From Bacteroidales bacterium (GTDB taxonomy: Bacteria; Bacteroidota; Bacteroidia; Bacteroidales; UBA932): DNA of 56,217 nucleotides. The notes beneath the pieces were generated by a model that saw only the letters and a program-made list of their open reading frames with translations, did no database searches and was not told where the DNA came from. Position 1 is the stretch's first letter. Each line of letters begins with the position of its first letter. Position numbers and translations under genes: made by a program. The stretch lies in the NCBI GenBank assembly GCA_017395045.1, contig JAFPWG010000003.1, positions 1 through 56,217 on the forward strand, read 5' to 3'. Below, piece by piece: positions 35,161 through 43,930 of this stretch.

Positions 35161-36219
35161 TCAGAAACGGATATAGGACATGAACCAAAGCTCGTTATAC
35201 CGGTTGCCCAGGAACTTGTCGTCATGGTAACGGTACTCCAGCTGGAAGTTCAGGTTCTTGTGAAGACGGAAGTTCAGGCAGCCGGAATACATATCGTGAC
35301 TGCTTTCGGCATTGCCCTGGGCACGGAACTCGTCCCACTTGGCGTAAACCTTCAGCCAGTCGGCAACGGGTACGCCCACCGTGACATACAGGGCATCGGC
35401 CGCCCCGCTCTGCTGTTTTTCTCCGCCGACGGCCGTCGCATACTCCGCACGGACCGACCAGTTGTTGACATCGTATTTGAGGCCGGCGCTGATGCGCTCA
35501 CGCTTGAGGGTCACGGCCGGATCCGTGTCGGTAGCGGGCTTGACCCAGTCTCCCTTCCAGGCGAAGGCGCCGATATACAGGCCTTTGATGGGCTGGAGCT
35601 GGATGGTTCCGATGATATCCTTTTCCTTGTTGGCATCGGCCAGATTGATGCCCTGGCCATTATACAGGCCCAGCTGATAGTGGACGAGCCGATACTGGTC
35701 TCCGCCGATCGGGAACAGGTCACCCTGGACCTGGATACCCTGGTCACGGCCGCCCATGTTGGCTTCTCCCAGACGGTCTCCCATTCCGGCCATCTTCTGG
35801 ACCAGGAAGGAGAAATCGCCCACGCCCACGTCCCATGGGTTCATCGGATTCTCAAAGGTAAAGGCACGCTTGAACTGGCCCAGCTTCACGGAAAACTCCT
35901 TGTACTTCGCCCACTCGACGAAGAAATCCTTCACATGGGGCTTTTCGCCGTTGGCCTGGAACTGGATGCGGTATTTGAAATCGTTGAAGATGCTGCCGTC
36001 CACATACAGACGGATGAGCCTGCAGTTGAATCCCGGACCGCCATGGGCGCTTTCCAGGTCACTGTACTTATAACCGCCGATGATGTAGCCGCCAACCTTG
36101 GGCGTGCTCATGAAATCGGACACCTTATAGCCATATTCGGGTTTCTGCTTCTCCTGCGCGAAGGAGGAGAAACAGATTGCGGACAGGAGCGTCGCCAGTA
36201 AAACGATGGTCTTTCTCAT
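35161..36219 (-). CDS. Outer-membrane porin (OprO/OprP phosphate-porin superfamily)
   Basis: A 352-aa barrel protein. Signal peptide MRKTIVLLATLLSAICFSSFA; start chosen there, as the in-frame ATG 24 bp upstream overlaps the transporter gene. Segments such as FNCRLIRLYVDGSIFNDFKY, KDFFVEWAKY and VKLGQFKRAFTFEN are like those of the OprP/porin O-P superfamily (strand, then a loop with RDQGIQVQG). It ends LWFMSYIRF with terminal Phe. Encoded 16 bp after the DASS transporter, 32 bp before the second porin. Substrate (phosphate or carboxylate) is undetermined. Confidence 0.8.
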   Translation of the reverse strand: MRKTIVLLATLLSAICFSSFAQEKQKPEYGYKVSDFMSTPKVGGYIIGGYKYSDLESAHGGPGFNCRLIRLYVDGSIFNDFKYRIQFQANGEKPHVKDFFVEWAKYKEFSVKLGQFKRAFTFENPMNPWDVGVGDFSFLVQKMAGMGDRLGEANMGGRDQGIQVQGDLFPIGGDQYRLVHYQLGLYNGQGINLADANKEKDIIGTIQLQPIKGLYIGAFAWKGDWVKPATDTDPAVTLKRERISAGLKYDVNNWSVRAEYATAVGGEKQQSGAADALYVTVGVPVADWLKVYAKWDEFRAQGNAESSHDMYSGCLNFRLHKNLNFQLEYRYHDDKFLGNRYNELWFMSYIRF

Positions 36220-36235
36220 GTGAATGGTGATTGAA

Positions 36236-37681
36236 TTAGGCAAACGGGAAAAGTTTGGTGAGCCAGAAGTAGCCCAGGACGAAGCCGACGATGCCGATGA
36301 TGAGGCCCACCTTGGCCATGTCCTTGGTCTCCACCAGGCCGGTGGAGGAGGCGATGGCGTTCGGAGGCGTGGAAATCGGGAACAGCATCGCGATGGAGGC
36401 GCAAACGGCGATGAACACGATCATGGCCTGGGTGCCGCCAAGGGCCACGAACTCGGCGTTGTTGGCGGCGGCCGGGTCGGCCATGCCTTCCGCCACGACG
36501 ATCAGGATCGGGATCAGCAGGGCGGCGGTGGCGGAGTTCGAGATGAAGTTCGACAGGAAATAGCACACGAGGCCGGCGACCACGAGGACCAGCACGACGC
36601 TCATCGAACCGAACGGGATGGCGTTGATCAGGACCTTCGCCAGGCCGGTGCCCTGCAGGCAGGTGCCGAGGGCGAAGCCGCCCGCGACCAGCCAGAGCAC
36701 GCTCCAGTTGATTTCCTTGATGTCTTCCTTGGTGAAGATGCCGCAGGCGGTCAGGACGCCGAGCGGGATCAGGGCCACGATATTGGAGTTGATCTTGGTG
36801 ATGCTTTCGGTCATCCACAGAAGGATCGTTCCGATGAAAGTAACCCACACCACGGTGGACTTCCAGTTCTTCTCCTTCTTGTTCTCCGGGATTTCCAGGA
36901 CCAGCTTCTCCGTCTTGAAGGGGAAGAAGAACTGGAGCAGGAGCCAGGCGACGAAGATCATGACCGCCACGTACGGGATCATGTGGACCATCCAGTCCAT
37001 GAAGGAGATCTCGCTGTTCGCCTCGGCCAGGAAACGGACGGCCGTCGCGTTCGGCGGGGTTCCGATGGGGGTGCCGATACCGCCGAGGTTCGCCGCCACC
37101 GGGATGGAGAGCGCCAGGCCGATCTTGCCCTTGTCATCCGCCGGTAAGGTGGAAAGGACCGGGGCCAGGAAAGCCAGCATCATCGCGGCGGTTGCCGTGT
37201 TGGACATGAACATGGAGAAGACGGAAATGACGATGAGAAAGCCCAGGAGCACGATTTTCGGCTTTGTGCCGAACAGGCTCAGGAGGGCGCGGCCCATCGT
37301 CACGTCCAGGCCGTATTTCTCGGCCATGATGGCCAGGACGAAACCGCCCATGAACAGCATGACCACCGGGTCGGCAAAGGAGGCCATGATGCTCTTGAAG
37401 CCCACCAGTTCGCCGTACTTCGGATCGCAGAAGAAGCCGAGGCCCTTGTCCGACACCGTCAGCAGGGAGATGACGATCACCAGCAGGGACGTGGTCCAGT
37501 TCGGGATGATCTCGAAGATCCACATCAGGGCGGCGAAGGCGAACAGGGCGATGACGCGCTGCTGGACGACCGTGAGGTCGGCAATGCCGTAGAAAGACAC
37601 CGGAACGGCCCACAGGAAGATCGTGATCAGCAGCACGATCGGAAGGAACACACAATACTTGAGATTGATTTTCTGTGCCAT
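36236..37681 (-). CDS. SLC13/DASS-family sodium:carboxylate symporter
   Basis: Inner-membrane secondary transporter, 481 aa with about 11-12 hydrophobic segments. Two SNT signatures that bind Na+ and carboxylate are present: FMSNTATAAMML and FISNSATAALLIP. The paired motifs GIGTPIGTPPNATAV and FPISTPPNAIASSTG also mark the divalent anion:sodium symporter family (succinate, malate, citrate). Start at ATG 37681 (MAQKINLKY); an ATG 33 bp upstream overlaps the promoter region. First gene of a three-gene unit with two porins. Confidence 0.92.
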   Translation of the reverse strand: MAQKINLKYCVFLPIVLLITIFLWAVPVSFYGIADLTVVQQRVIALFAFAALMWIFEIIPNWTTSLLVIVISLLTVSDKGLGFFCDPKYGELVGFKSIMASFADPVVMLFMGGFVLAIMAEKYGLDVTMGRALLSLFGTKPKIVLLGFLIVISVFSMFMSNTATAAMMLAFLAPVLSTLPADDKGKIGLALSIPVAANLGGIGTPIGTPPNATAVRFLAEANSEISFMDWMVHMIPYVAVMIFVAWLLLQFFFPFKTEKLVLEIPENKKEKNWKSTVVWVTFIGTILLWMTESITKINSNIVALIPLGVLTACGIFTKEDIKEINWSVLWLVAGGFALGTCLQGTGLAKVLINAIPFGSMSVVLVLVVAGLVCYFLSNFISNSATAALLIPILIVVAEGMADPAAANNAEFVALGGTQAMIVFIAVCASIAMLFPISTPPNAIASSTGLVETKDMAKVGLIIGIVGFVLGYFWLTKLFPFA

Positions 37682-37718
37682 TATCTTGAATACTTTTTGC
37701 CTCGTTGTAATCAATCTA

Positions 37719-37726
37719 CAAAGGTA
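37719..37726 (-). promoter_or_regulatory. -7 element of the DASS-porin operon
   Basis: Minus-strand TACCTTTG, 37 bp before the transporter ATG. No convincing -33 box. Confidence 0.5.
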
Positions 37727-37759
37727 GCAATTCTATTTAGAATAACCTCGGATAAAGCC

Positions 37760-37792
37760 AAAAAAGAAGCCCGGTGCACCATGGCACCGGGC
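37760..37792 (-). terminator. Rho-independent terminator of gdhA
   Basis: Minus strand GCCCGGTGC (37784-37792) and GCACCGGGC (37769-37777) form a 9-bp stem, then TTCTTTTTT. It lies 23 bp after the gdhA stop. Confidence 0.88.
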
Positions 37793-37814
37793 TCCCAGAG
37801 CCTGTTTGAAAAGA

Positions 37815-39158
37815 TTAGATCGTTCCCTGCTCAAGCATGGCGGTGGCGACCTTCATGAAACCGGCGATGTTCGCGCCCTTCACATAGTCCACGGTGCCGT
37901 CCGGCTGGGTGCCGAACTTCACGCACTGCTCGTGGATGCTCTTCATGATGAAGTGGAGCTTGTCATCGACCTCCTTGGCATCCCAGGAGATGTGCTCGGC
38001 GTTCTGGGTCATTTCCAGACCGGAAGTGGCGACGCCACCGGCGTTCACGGCCTTGCCCGGAGCGAAGAGGATGCCGTTGTGCTGGAAGTAGTGGATGGCG
38101 CCCGGCTGGCAGCCCATGTTGGACACCTCGCAGCAGCACCAGCAACCGTTGGCGACGAGTTCCTTCGCGTCGTCCTCGGAGAGTTCATTCTGGAAAGCGC
38201 ACGGGAGGGCGATGTCCACGGGGATGGACCAGGCCTTTTTGCCGGCGGTGAAGAACGCCTTGCCCGGGAACTTGGTAGCCATGTCCTCGACCATGTTGCG
38301 GTTGGAGGCACGCATGACGAGCATATAGTCGATCATTTCCTTGGTGATGCCGTCAGGGATATGGCAGACACCGTCCGGACCGGAGATCGCGACGACCTTG
38401 GCGCCGAGCTCGGTAGCCTTGGTGGCAGCACCCCAGGCGACGTTGCCGAAGCCGGAGAGGGCGACCTTCTTGCCCTTGATATCCTTGCCGGCCTTCTCGA
38501 GGAGATGCTGGGTGAAATAGAGGGCGCCGAAGCCGGTAGCCTCCGGACGGAGGATGGAACCGCCCCAGGTGCCGCCCTTGCCGGTCAGGACACCGGTGTT
38601 GTACTGGCGGGCCAGTTTCTTGTACATGCCGTACAGGTAGCCGATCTCACGGCCGCCCACGCCCACGTCGCCGGCAGGGATATCCTGGTCCGGGCCGATG
38701 CAGTTCCAGAGCTCCAGCATGAAGGCCTGGCAGAAGCGCATGATCTCGTCGTTGGACTTGCCCACCGGGTCGAAATCGGAGCCGCCCTTGGCGCCGCCCA
38801 TCGGGAGGGTGGTGAGGGCATTCTTGAAGGTCTGCTCGAAGCCGAGGAACTTGAGCATGGACGGGGTCACGGCCTTGTGGAAGCGGAGACCGCCCTTATA
38901 GGGACCGATGGCGCTGTTGAACTGGATGCGATAGCCGAGGTTCGTCTGGACCTCGCCCTTGTCGTCCACCCAGGTCACGCGGAAAGTGAAGATGCGGTCG
39001 GGTTCGACCATCCGCTCGACAATCTTCGCCTTCTCAAACTCGGGATGCTGGTTGTAGACCTCTTCGATGGACTCGAGGACTTCCTGCACGGCCTGGAGAT
39101 ACTCCTTCTCGATAGGGTACTTGGCCTGGAGCTTCGCCATGATGTCTTGTGTTTTCAT
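37815..39158 (-). CDS. gdhA: NADP-type glutamate dehydrogenase
   Basis: Makes glutamate from 2-oxoglutarate and ammonia, the main ammonium-assimilating route in many gut Bacteroidota. 447 aa, the length of E. coli GdhA. Substrate-binding segments QFNSAIGPYKGGLRFH and LPMGGAKGGSDFDPVGKSN (catalytic Lys) and the ordered DIPAGDVGVGGREIGYLYG are intact, followed by the Rossmann region VALSGFGNVAWGAATKATEL. Cofactor preference is inferred from the hexameric small-GDH type. It has its own consensus promoter and terminator. Note the GCWCCCEVSN stretch with three clustered cysteines near residue 340. Confidence 0.96.
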   Translation of the reverse strand: MKTQDIMAKLQAKYPIEKEYLQAVQEVLESIEEVYNQHPEFEKAKIVERMVEPDRIFTFRVTWVDDKGEVQTNLGYRIQFNSAIGPYKGGLRFHKAVTPSMLKFLGFEQTFKNALTTLPMGGAKGGSDFDPVGKSNDEIMRFCQAFMLELWNCIGPDQDIPAGDVGVGGREIGYLYGMYKKLARQYNTGVLTGKGGTWGGSILRPEATGFGALYFTQHLLEKAGKDIKGKKVALSGFGNVAWGAATKATELGAKVVAISGPDGVCHIPDGITKEMIDYMLVMRASNRNMVEDMATKFPGKAFFTAGKKAWSIPVDIALPCAFQNELSEDDAKELVANGCWCCCEVSNMGCQPGAIHYFQHNGILFAPGKAVNAGGVATSGLEMTQNAEHISWDAKEVDDKLHFIMKSIHEQCVKFGTQPDGTVDYVKGANIAGFMKVATAMLEQGTI

Positions 39159-39220
39159 AACTGAATGCTTGTTTTGTGTTTAAATTATGAAGTTAAATGT
39201 TCTTGCTCTTTAAAAGCATA

Positions 39221-39251
39221 CAAATGTAAGCAATAAAAACAGATTTACAAA
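39221..39251 (-). promoter_or_regulatory. gdhA promoter (-33 and -7)
   Basis: Minus strand TTTG (39248-39251), 19-bp spacer, TACATTTG (39221-39228). Full consensus, 62 bp before the ATG, in an AT-rich intergenic region. Confidence 0.78.
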
Positions 39252-39307
39252 CAATTATTAAGCAAAAATGATTTTTCCGACATCCTATGGATTTTCCGGA
39301 ATTATCG

Positions 39308-39316
39308 TATCTTTGC
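39308..39316 (+). promoter_or_regulatory. -7 element of the orphan gene at 39336
   Basis: TATCTTTGC, 19 bp before ATG 39336. No good -33 TTTG. Confidence 0.5.
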
Positions 39317-39335
39317 ACCCTCAATCTGCGTTGTG

Positions 39336-39869
39336 ATGAAAAAGGATTTCAAGGACAGGCTTTCGGCCTGCGTCAAGGACCTCACCGGGGCCGAAGTGAA
39401 GGCCGTCACGGTGGACGAAGAAGGCGGACAGGTGAGCGTGGTGCTCGTCCCTGGCCGGGGACACGGCCGTGTCTCCCTTTCCCAGCTCCCGGACGTGCTG
39501 AAGGTGGCCGACGTGGACGTCGTCGCCGGAAACATCACCCTGCTCGGCGACTACGCCGGCGTCCGCGATTTCGTACAGTCCTGGAACCTGGACGACAACG
39601 ACCCCCGCATCGGCCGTTTCATCGACATCCTCCGCCGCGAGACCCGCGGCGAAGTGGCGAACATCGAGTTCCGTTCCGGAGAGCTCCTCTACGAGCTCAC
39701 CGTCAAGACGCTGGACTTCACCGCCCCGGAATACGTCTATATCGAAGGCGTCGATTTCCGGAACCGGGTCCTCTTCTGCTACACGTTCGTGGAAGACATG
39801 AACGACATCCTGGAGACCGATGCGTTCTCGATCCTGGGCTATCCCTTCTCGGGTTCCATCAAGAGCTGA
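39336..39869 (+). CDS. Hypothetical protein, 177 aa, no recognised family
   Basis: I do not recognise this protein. It starts MKKDFKDRLSACVKDLTGAE (ATG 39336; a GTG one codon earlier is possible) and ends YPFSGSIKS. It has no signal peptide or membrane helix, so it is probably cytosolic. Composition is that of an ordinary mixed alpha/beta protein with an acidic bias; the second half has alternating strands (ELLYELTVKTLDF, YVYIEGVDFRNRVLFCYTF). Codon use matches the neighbours and it has its own -7 box and a hairpin terminator, which argues for a real gene. It stands alone between gdhA (divergent) and skp (convergent). Confidence 0.75.
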   Translation: MKKDFKDRLSACVKDLTGAEVKAVTVDEEGGQVSVVLVPGRGHGRVSLSQLPDVLKVADVDVVAGNITLLGDYAGVRDFVQSWNLDDNDPRIGRFIDILRRETRGEVANIEFRSGELLYELTVKTLDFTAPEYVYIEGVDFRNRVLFCYTFVEDMNDILETDAFSILGYPFSGSIKS

Positions 39870-39892
39870 ACGGAGGTTCCCCCCGATACATG

Positions 39893-39924
39893 GAAAAAGG
39901 AGTCGGCTCACTTCGAGCCGGCTC
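39893..39924. terminator. Terminator between the orphan gene and skp
   Basis: GGAGTCGGCTC (39899-39909) pairs with GAGCCGGCTCC (39914-39924). On the minus strand it is followed by TTTTT, serving skp; on the plus strand by a weaker T-rich tract. Confidence 0.8.
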
Positions 39925-39951
39925 CTTATCCTTAATCCTTATGTCAGACGA

Positions 39952-40524
39952 TTACTTTCCCTGCTGAGCGCCCTGGGCCTGGGCCTGGGCCTGAAGCTCC
40001 TGGGAGAGCTGCTCGAGGGTACGGCCATCCTTGATGCCAAGAGCCTTGCGGGCGGCAGGAGTGAGATCCACGACGGCGTTCTCGTCAAAGTACAGGGCGG
40101 AGCCGGAATCGAAGACGGCGACGATACCCTGGGCCTTCGCCAGGTCCTGGACAGCCTTCTGGGCCTTCTCCATAATCGGGTTCATCAGCTGGGCCTGCTG
40201 CTGCTGGAGCTCCTGGGAAATGGTCTGCTGGAACTCCTGGATGCGGTTCTGGATATCATACAGCTCCTTCTCCTTGGACTCCTTGATGGCGGCGGTCCAG
40301 GAAGCCTGCTTCTGCTGGTACTGGTTCGCCTTGGACTGGTATTCCTCGACCATGGAGGCATAGGTTTCCTGCGCCTCGTTCTGCATCGCGTTGATCTGCT
40401 CGCGGGCGGCGTCGGCCTCCGGCATGAGCTGGTAAAGTTCGGTGAAGTTGACACGGCCGAGCTTCTGGGCGGAAGCGGTCAGGGTCAGGAGCGCCATGGC
40501 GGCGATTGCTAAGATCTTTTTCAT
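39952..40524 (-). CDS. skp: OmpH/Skp-family periplasmic chaperone
   Basis: Periplasmic holdase that carries unfolded outer-membrane proteins to BAM. 190 aa. Signal peptide MKKILAIAAMALLTLTASA, then KLGRVNFTELYQLMPEADAA and a long Gln/Glu-rich coiled coil (about 40-125), then a beta strand with VAVFDSGSALYFDENAVVDL. The C-terminal tail is unusually Gln/Ala-rich (LQAQAQAQGAQQGK). It lies 58 bp after bamA on the same strand; uppS-bamA-skp is a common Bacteroidota arrangement. A second, lipid-anchored Skp-like protein is encoded at 45597. Confidence 0.9.
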   Translation of the reverse strand: MKKILAIAAMALLTLTASAQKLGRVNFTELYQLMPEADAAREQINAMQNEAQETYASMVEEYQSKANQYQQKQASWTAAIKESKEKELYDIQNRIQEFQQTISQELQQQQAQLMNPIMEKAQKAVQDLAKAQGIVAVFDSGSALYFDENAVVDLTPAARKALGIKDGRTLEQLSQELQAQAQAQGAQQGK

Positions 40525-40582
40525 ATTAGTTATAGTTTTTTGATTTCGTTTCAGGGTCGATAAGACAAATATTATACCAAAT

Positions 40583-43192
40583 TTAGAACTGCTGTCCGAT
40601 GACGAAATGGAACTGGCTGCCGCCGTTGGTCTTGTCGTCGAAGCCGTAGCCCCAGTCGACGCCCAGCAGGCCGATCATCGGGAGGAACACGCGGACACCG
40701 ACGCCGGCGCTCCGCTTGATCTGGAACGGGTTGAATTCACGGATGTCGGCCCAGCAGTTACCGCCTTCCAGGAAGGCCAGCACGAAGATCGTGGACTGCG
40801 GCTGGAGGATCACCGGATAACGGAGTTCCACCGTGAACTTGTCATACATGTTGCCGGCATAGGTTCCGGAAGGACTGTACGGAGTGATGCGCTTCGGCGT
40901 GAGGGAATAGTCCTCGTAGCCGCGCAGGGACACGATTTCCGTACCGTAGGTCATATAGCCCGACATACCGTCGCCGCCCACCTGGAAGCCCTCGAACGGG
41001 GAATAGCCCCAGTTCCGGTTGTAATAGCCCAGGAAGCCGAACTGCGCACGGCTCATCAGGACGAGGTCGCCGACCAGCTTCGTGTACACGGCGCCGCTGA
41101 ACTTCCACTTGTGGTATTCGATCCACTTGTACCGGGCGGCGGAACTCCACTCGTTCTGGATGGTACCGTAGTTGTCCAGATAGGTGGCGTCGTAGTTCAC
41201 GTCGCGCCAGCTGTCCACCTTCACCTTCTCGCCGTTCTTGTAGGTAAACTTGCGGAACAGGGAATACGGCGGGGTCAGCTGCACGGAGGCCGAGAAGTCA
41301 GATCCCTGGCGGGGATAGATCTGCTGGTCCGTGGAATTCCGGTTCAGGGAAAGGGTATAGCTCAGGTTGTGGGAGATACCGTCCGTGAAGGCGAAGTAGC
41401 TCTTGTACCAGTTCGTGAGTTTGTAGGTCTGCCAGCTGAGGCTGTTGTACAGGACGAAGTAGTTGTCCGGCCACTTGAGCCGGTTGCCGAGTCCGGCGTT
41501 GAAGCCGAAGACCTCGAACATGCGGTCCGTGGACAGGAGGCCGATGTACAGGTAGGAGTCCGTCATCCTGGAATAGTAGCCGGAAAGGCTCAGGGACGTA
41601 GGCTTCTTGCCGAACAGCCAGGGCTCCATGAAGCTGGCGCTGAGGGTCGTGTAGTAGCGTCCGTTCGTCTGGAAACGGAACGACAGCGTCTGCGCGTCGC
41701 CCAGCGGGACCGGGCGCCAGGCGCCCTTCTCGAACATCCGGTGCGTGGAGAAGTTGTTGAAACTCACGCCCGCAGTAGCCACGAAGGTATTGCCGCCCCA
41801 ACCTCCGGAGAGTTCCAGCGTGGAGGACGGCTTTTCCGTGACGTTATAGATGATGTCGACAGTGTTGTTCAGCGAATTGGGGATGATGTTATAGCCGCCG
41901 GGGCTCATGATGGCCTCCGCGTCGAACTGACCCAGGGAAGCGATCTCGCGGACGGAACGCTCGAAGTCCGTCTGGCTGTACAGGTAGCCCGGACGCGTCA
42001 TGATCTGGCGGCGGACCACCTTCTCGTTGGTGAGGTCGTTGCCGTTGATGACGATGTTGTTCAGGGTAGCCGGCTTGCCTTCGGAGATGCGCATCTCCAC
42101 GTCCACGGAGTCGTTCTGGATGTTCACCTCCACCGGGTTGACCTGGATGAAGAGGTAGCCGTTGTCGCGGTAGAGCTTGGTGATGTCGTAATCCGACTGC
42201 TTGCCGCCGCCATGGAGGCGCTTGTCCATCGTCACCATGTCATAGACGTCGCCCTTCTGGATCTGGAGGATTTCGTTCAGGACCTCGGAGGGATAGACGG
42301 AGTTGCCCGTCCAGGTGACGTTGCGGAAATAGTATTTCGGACCCTGGTCGAAGACCATGTCGATCGCCAGGTGCTTGTCGTCCACGTAATAGACCGAATC
42401 CCGGACCAGGCGGGCGTCGCGGTAACCGGCCTCGTTGAAGGCCTCCAGGACGGTCTTGCGGTCGGTCTGGTATTCCTTCTCCTTGAACTTCTTGGATTTG
42501 AAGAAGTTGTACCACTTGTTCGAGTGGGTGTCCTTCATGGACTTGGAGAGTTTGTACTCCGTTACGTCGGAGTTGCCGGAGAAGTTGATGTCCTTGATCC
42601 GGACCTTGTTGCCCTTCTTCACGTCGAAGTTCACCCGGATGGCGCTGCGGATCATCGTATCCTTCTGGACCTGGACATCCACATCGCACAGGAGGTATCC
42701 CTTTTCCTTGTAGTAGCGCTTGATGATGTCGATGGAGGTGTTCTTCACATAGTCGGAGAACTCGCGGCCCGGACGGAGGTTCAGGCGCTCCTGGATATCC
42801 TTCCGCTCACCCGACTTGACGCCGGAATAGGTCCAGCGCGAGACGCGGGGGCGCTCCTTGACCACGATCTTGATCCACGCGGTGTCCCGCGCGGCGCTGA
42901 GCGAGTCCACGACCACGGACACGTCCTCGAAGAACCGCTGGGCCATCAGGCGCTTCACGACATTGGTGGCATCTTCGCCCGGAAGGGTCATGCGGATTCC
43001 CTTCTGGAGGCCGGTCTGCTGCAGGATCATGTTCTCCCCGAAATAGGTGTTCCCCTCCACGCCGACGCCTCCGATGACATATTCCTTCGGACTGTTATAA
43101 TCTATCTCGATTGCGTTGCGACCCGTCTGCGCCGAGAGGGTGAACCCCGCCAGCGCGGACACGAACAGGCAAACGCTCCGTCTTATCTTCAT
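40583..43192 (-). CDS. bamA: Outer-membrane protein assembly factor BamA
   Basis: Central subunit of the BAM complex, inserting beta-barrels in the outer membrane. About 869 aa. Signal peptide MKIRRSVCLFVSALAGFTLSA. Five POTRA domains follow (about 35-430), e.g. GGVGVEGNTYFGENMILQQT and NVTWTGNSVYPSEVLNEIL. The C-terminal barrel contains the family motifs LELSGGWGGNTFVA, FFNPFQIKRSAGVGVRVFLP-like segment (WADIREFNPFQIKRSAGVGV) and MIGLLGVDWGYGFD, ending HFVIGQQF. ATG 43204 (MIDKMKIRR) is an alternative start only 6 bp from the -7 box. Operon with uppS upstream and skp downstream. Confidence 0.95.
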   Translation of the reverse strand: MKIRRSVCLFVSALAGFTLSAQTGRNAIEIDYNSPKEYVIGGVGVEGNTYFGENMILQQTGLQKGIRMTLPGEDATNVVKRLMAQRFFEDVSVVVDSLSAARDTAWIKIVVKERPRVSRWTYSGVKSGERKDIQERLNLRPGREFSDYVKNTSIDIIKRYYKEKGYLLCDVDVQVQKDTMIRSAIRVNFDVKKGNKVRIKDINFSGNSDVTEYKLSKSMKDTHSNKWYNFFKSKKFKEKEYQTDRKTVLEAFNEAGYRDARLVRDSVYYVDDKHLAIDMVFDQGPKYYFRNVTWTGNSVYPSEVLNEILQIQKGDVYDMVTMDKRLHGGGKQSDYDITKLYRDNGYLFIQVNPVEVNIQNDSVDVEMRISEGKPATLNNIVINGNDLTNEKVVRRQIMTRPGYLYSQTDFERSVREIASLGQFDAEAIMSPGGYNIIPNSLNNTVDIIYNVTEKPSSTLELSGGWGGNTFVATAGVSFNNFSTHRMFEKGAWRPVPLGDAQTLSFRFQTNGRYYTTLSASFMEPWLFGKKPTSLSLSGYYSRMTDSYLYIGLLSTDRMFEVFGFNAGLGNRLKWPDNYFVLYNSLSWQTYKLTNWYKSYFAFTDGISHNLSYTLSLNRNSTDQQIYPRQGSDFSASVQLTPPYSLFRKFTYKNGEKVKVDSWRDVNYDATYLDNYGTIQNEWSSAARYKWIEYHKWKFSGAVYTKLVGDLVLMSRAQFGFLGYYNRNWGYSPFEGFQVGGDGMSGYMTYGTEIVSLRGYEDYSLTPKRITPYSPSGTYAGNMYDKFTVELRYPVILQPQSTIFVLAFLEGGNCWADIREFNPFQIKRSAGVGVRVFLPMIGLLGVDWGYGFDDKTNGGSQFHFVIGQQF

Positions 43193-43210
43193 CTTATCAA
43201 TCATTATCTT

Positions 43211-43219
43211 GCAAAGATA
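43211..43219 (-). promoter_or_regulatory. -7 element of bamA
   Basis: Minus-strand TATCTTTGC between the uppS stop (43226) and the bamA start, giving a very short leader. Confidence 0.55.
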
Positions 43220-43225
43220 ACTCTT

Positions 43226-43924
43226 TTATTTCACTTTTCCATATCTGCGGTCGCGCGCGGCGTAGGTCTCCAGGGCGGCCCGGAACTCGGGCTTGCGGAA
43301 ATCCGGCCAGAGGACATCGGTGAAAACAAACTCGGTATAAGCACATTGCCAGAGAAGATAATTGGAAATGCGCTGTTCTCCGGAGGTCCGGATCAACAGG
43401 TCCGGGTCCGGGATGCCGGCCGTCACCAGATAGCGGGAAAAATCGGCGGGAGCGAGCTTCTGCATCCCCTCCGCGCCCAGTTCCGCGGCGGCTTTCTTCG
43501 CCGCCTGCAGGATGTCCCACTGCCCGCTGTAGCTCAGGAAGACGATGAGCGTCATCCGGCTGCAGGAGGCGGTCTTTTCCATGAGCTCGTCGATGGCCGC
43601 GTTGAGCGTGCCGGACAGACGGGCCCGGTTTCCCAGGACGACGAAGCGGACGCCGTTGTCCATCAGCGTCTTCACCTCGTTCCGGATGGCTTCCATCATC
43701 AGTTCCATCAGGCGGTTCACCTCCGCCTCGGGACGGTTCCAGTTCTCTTCGGAAAAAGCGTAGAGGGACAGGTACTTCACTCCCGCCTCCACGGCGGCTT
43801 CGGTGCAGGCCCGGACGCTTTCCACGCCGGCCACATGGCCGTAAACGCGTTCGCGGCCCCGGGCTTTCGCCCAGCGGCCGTTTCCGTCCATGATGATAGA
43901 GACGTGCTGCGGAACTTCGTTCAT
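43226..43924 (-). CDS. uppS: Undecaprenyl diphosphate synthase (cis-prenyltransferase)
   Basis: Makes undecaprenyl diphosphate, the lipid carrier for peptidoglycan and surface glycans. 232 aa, usual length. HVSIIMDGNGRWAKARG carries the catalytic Asp and diphosphate-binding residues; YLSLYAFSEENWNRPEAEV, and late DLLIRTSGEQRISNYLLWQC and FTDVLWPDF complete the five conserved regions. Start at ATG 43924 (MNEVPQHVS), 6 bp after the nadK stop. It uses isoprenoid precursors from the MEP route (dxr at 28284). Confidence 0.95.
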   Translation of the reverse strand: MNEVPQHVSIIMDGNGRWAKARGRERVYGHVAGVESVRACTEAAVEAGVKYLSLYAFSEENWNRPEAEVNRLMELMMEAIRNEVKTLMDNGVRFVVLGNRARLSGTLNAAIDELMEKTASCSRMTLIVFLSYSGQWDILQAAKKAAAELGAEGMQKLAPADFSRYLVTAGIPDPDLLIRTSGEQRISNYLLWQCAYTEFVFTDVLWPDFRKPEFRAALETYAARDRRYGKVK

Positions 43925-43930
43925 CAAGTA

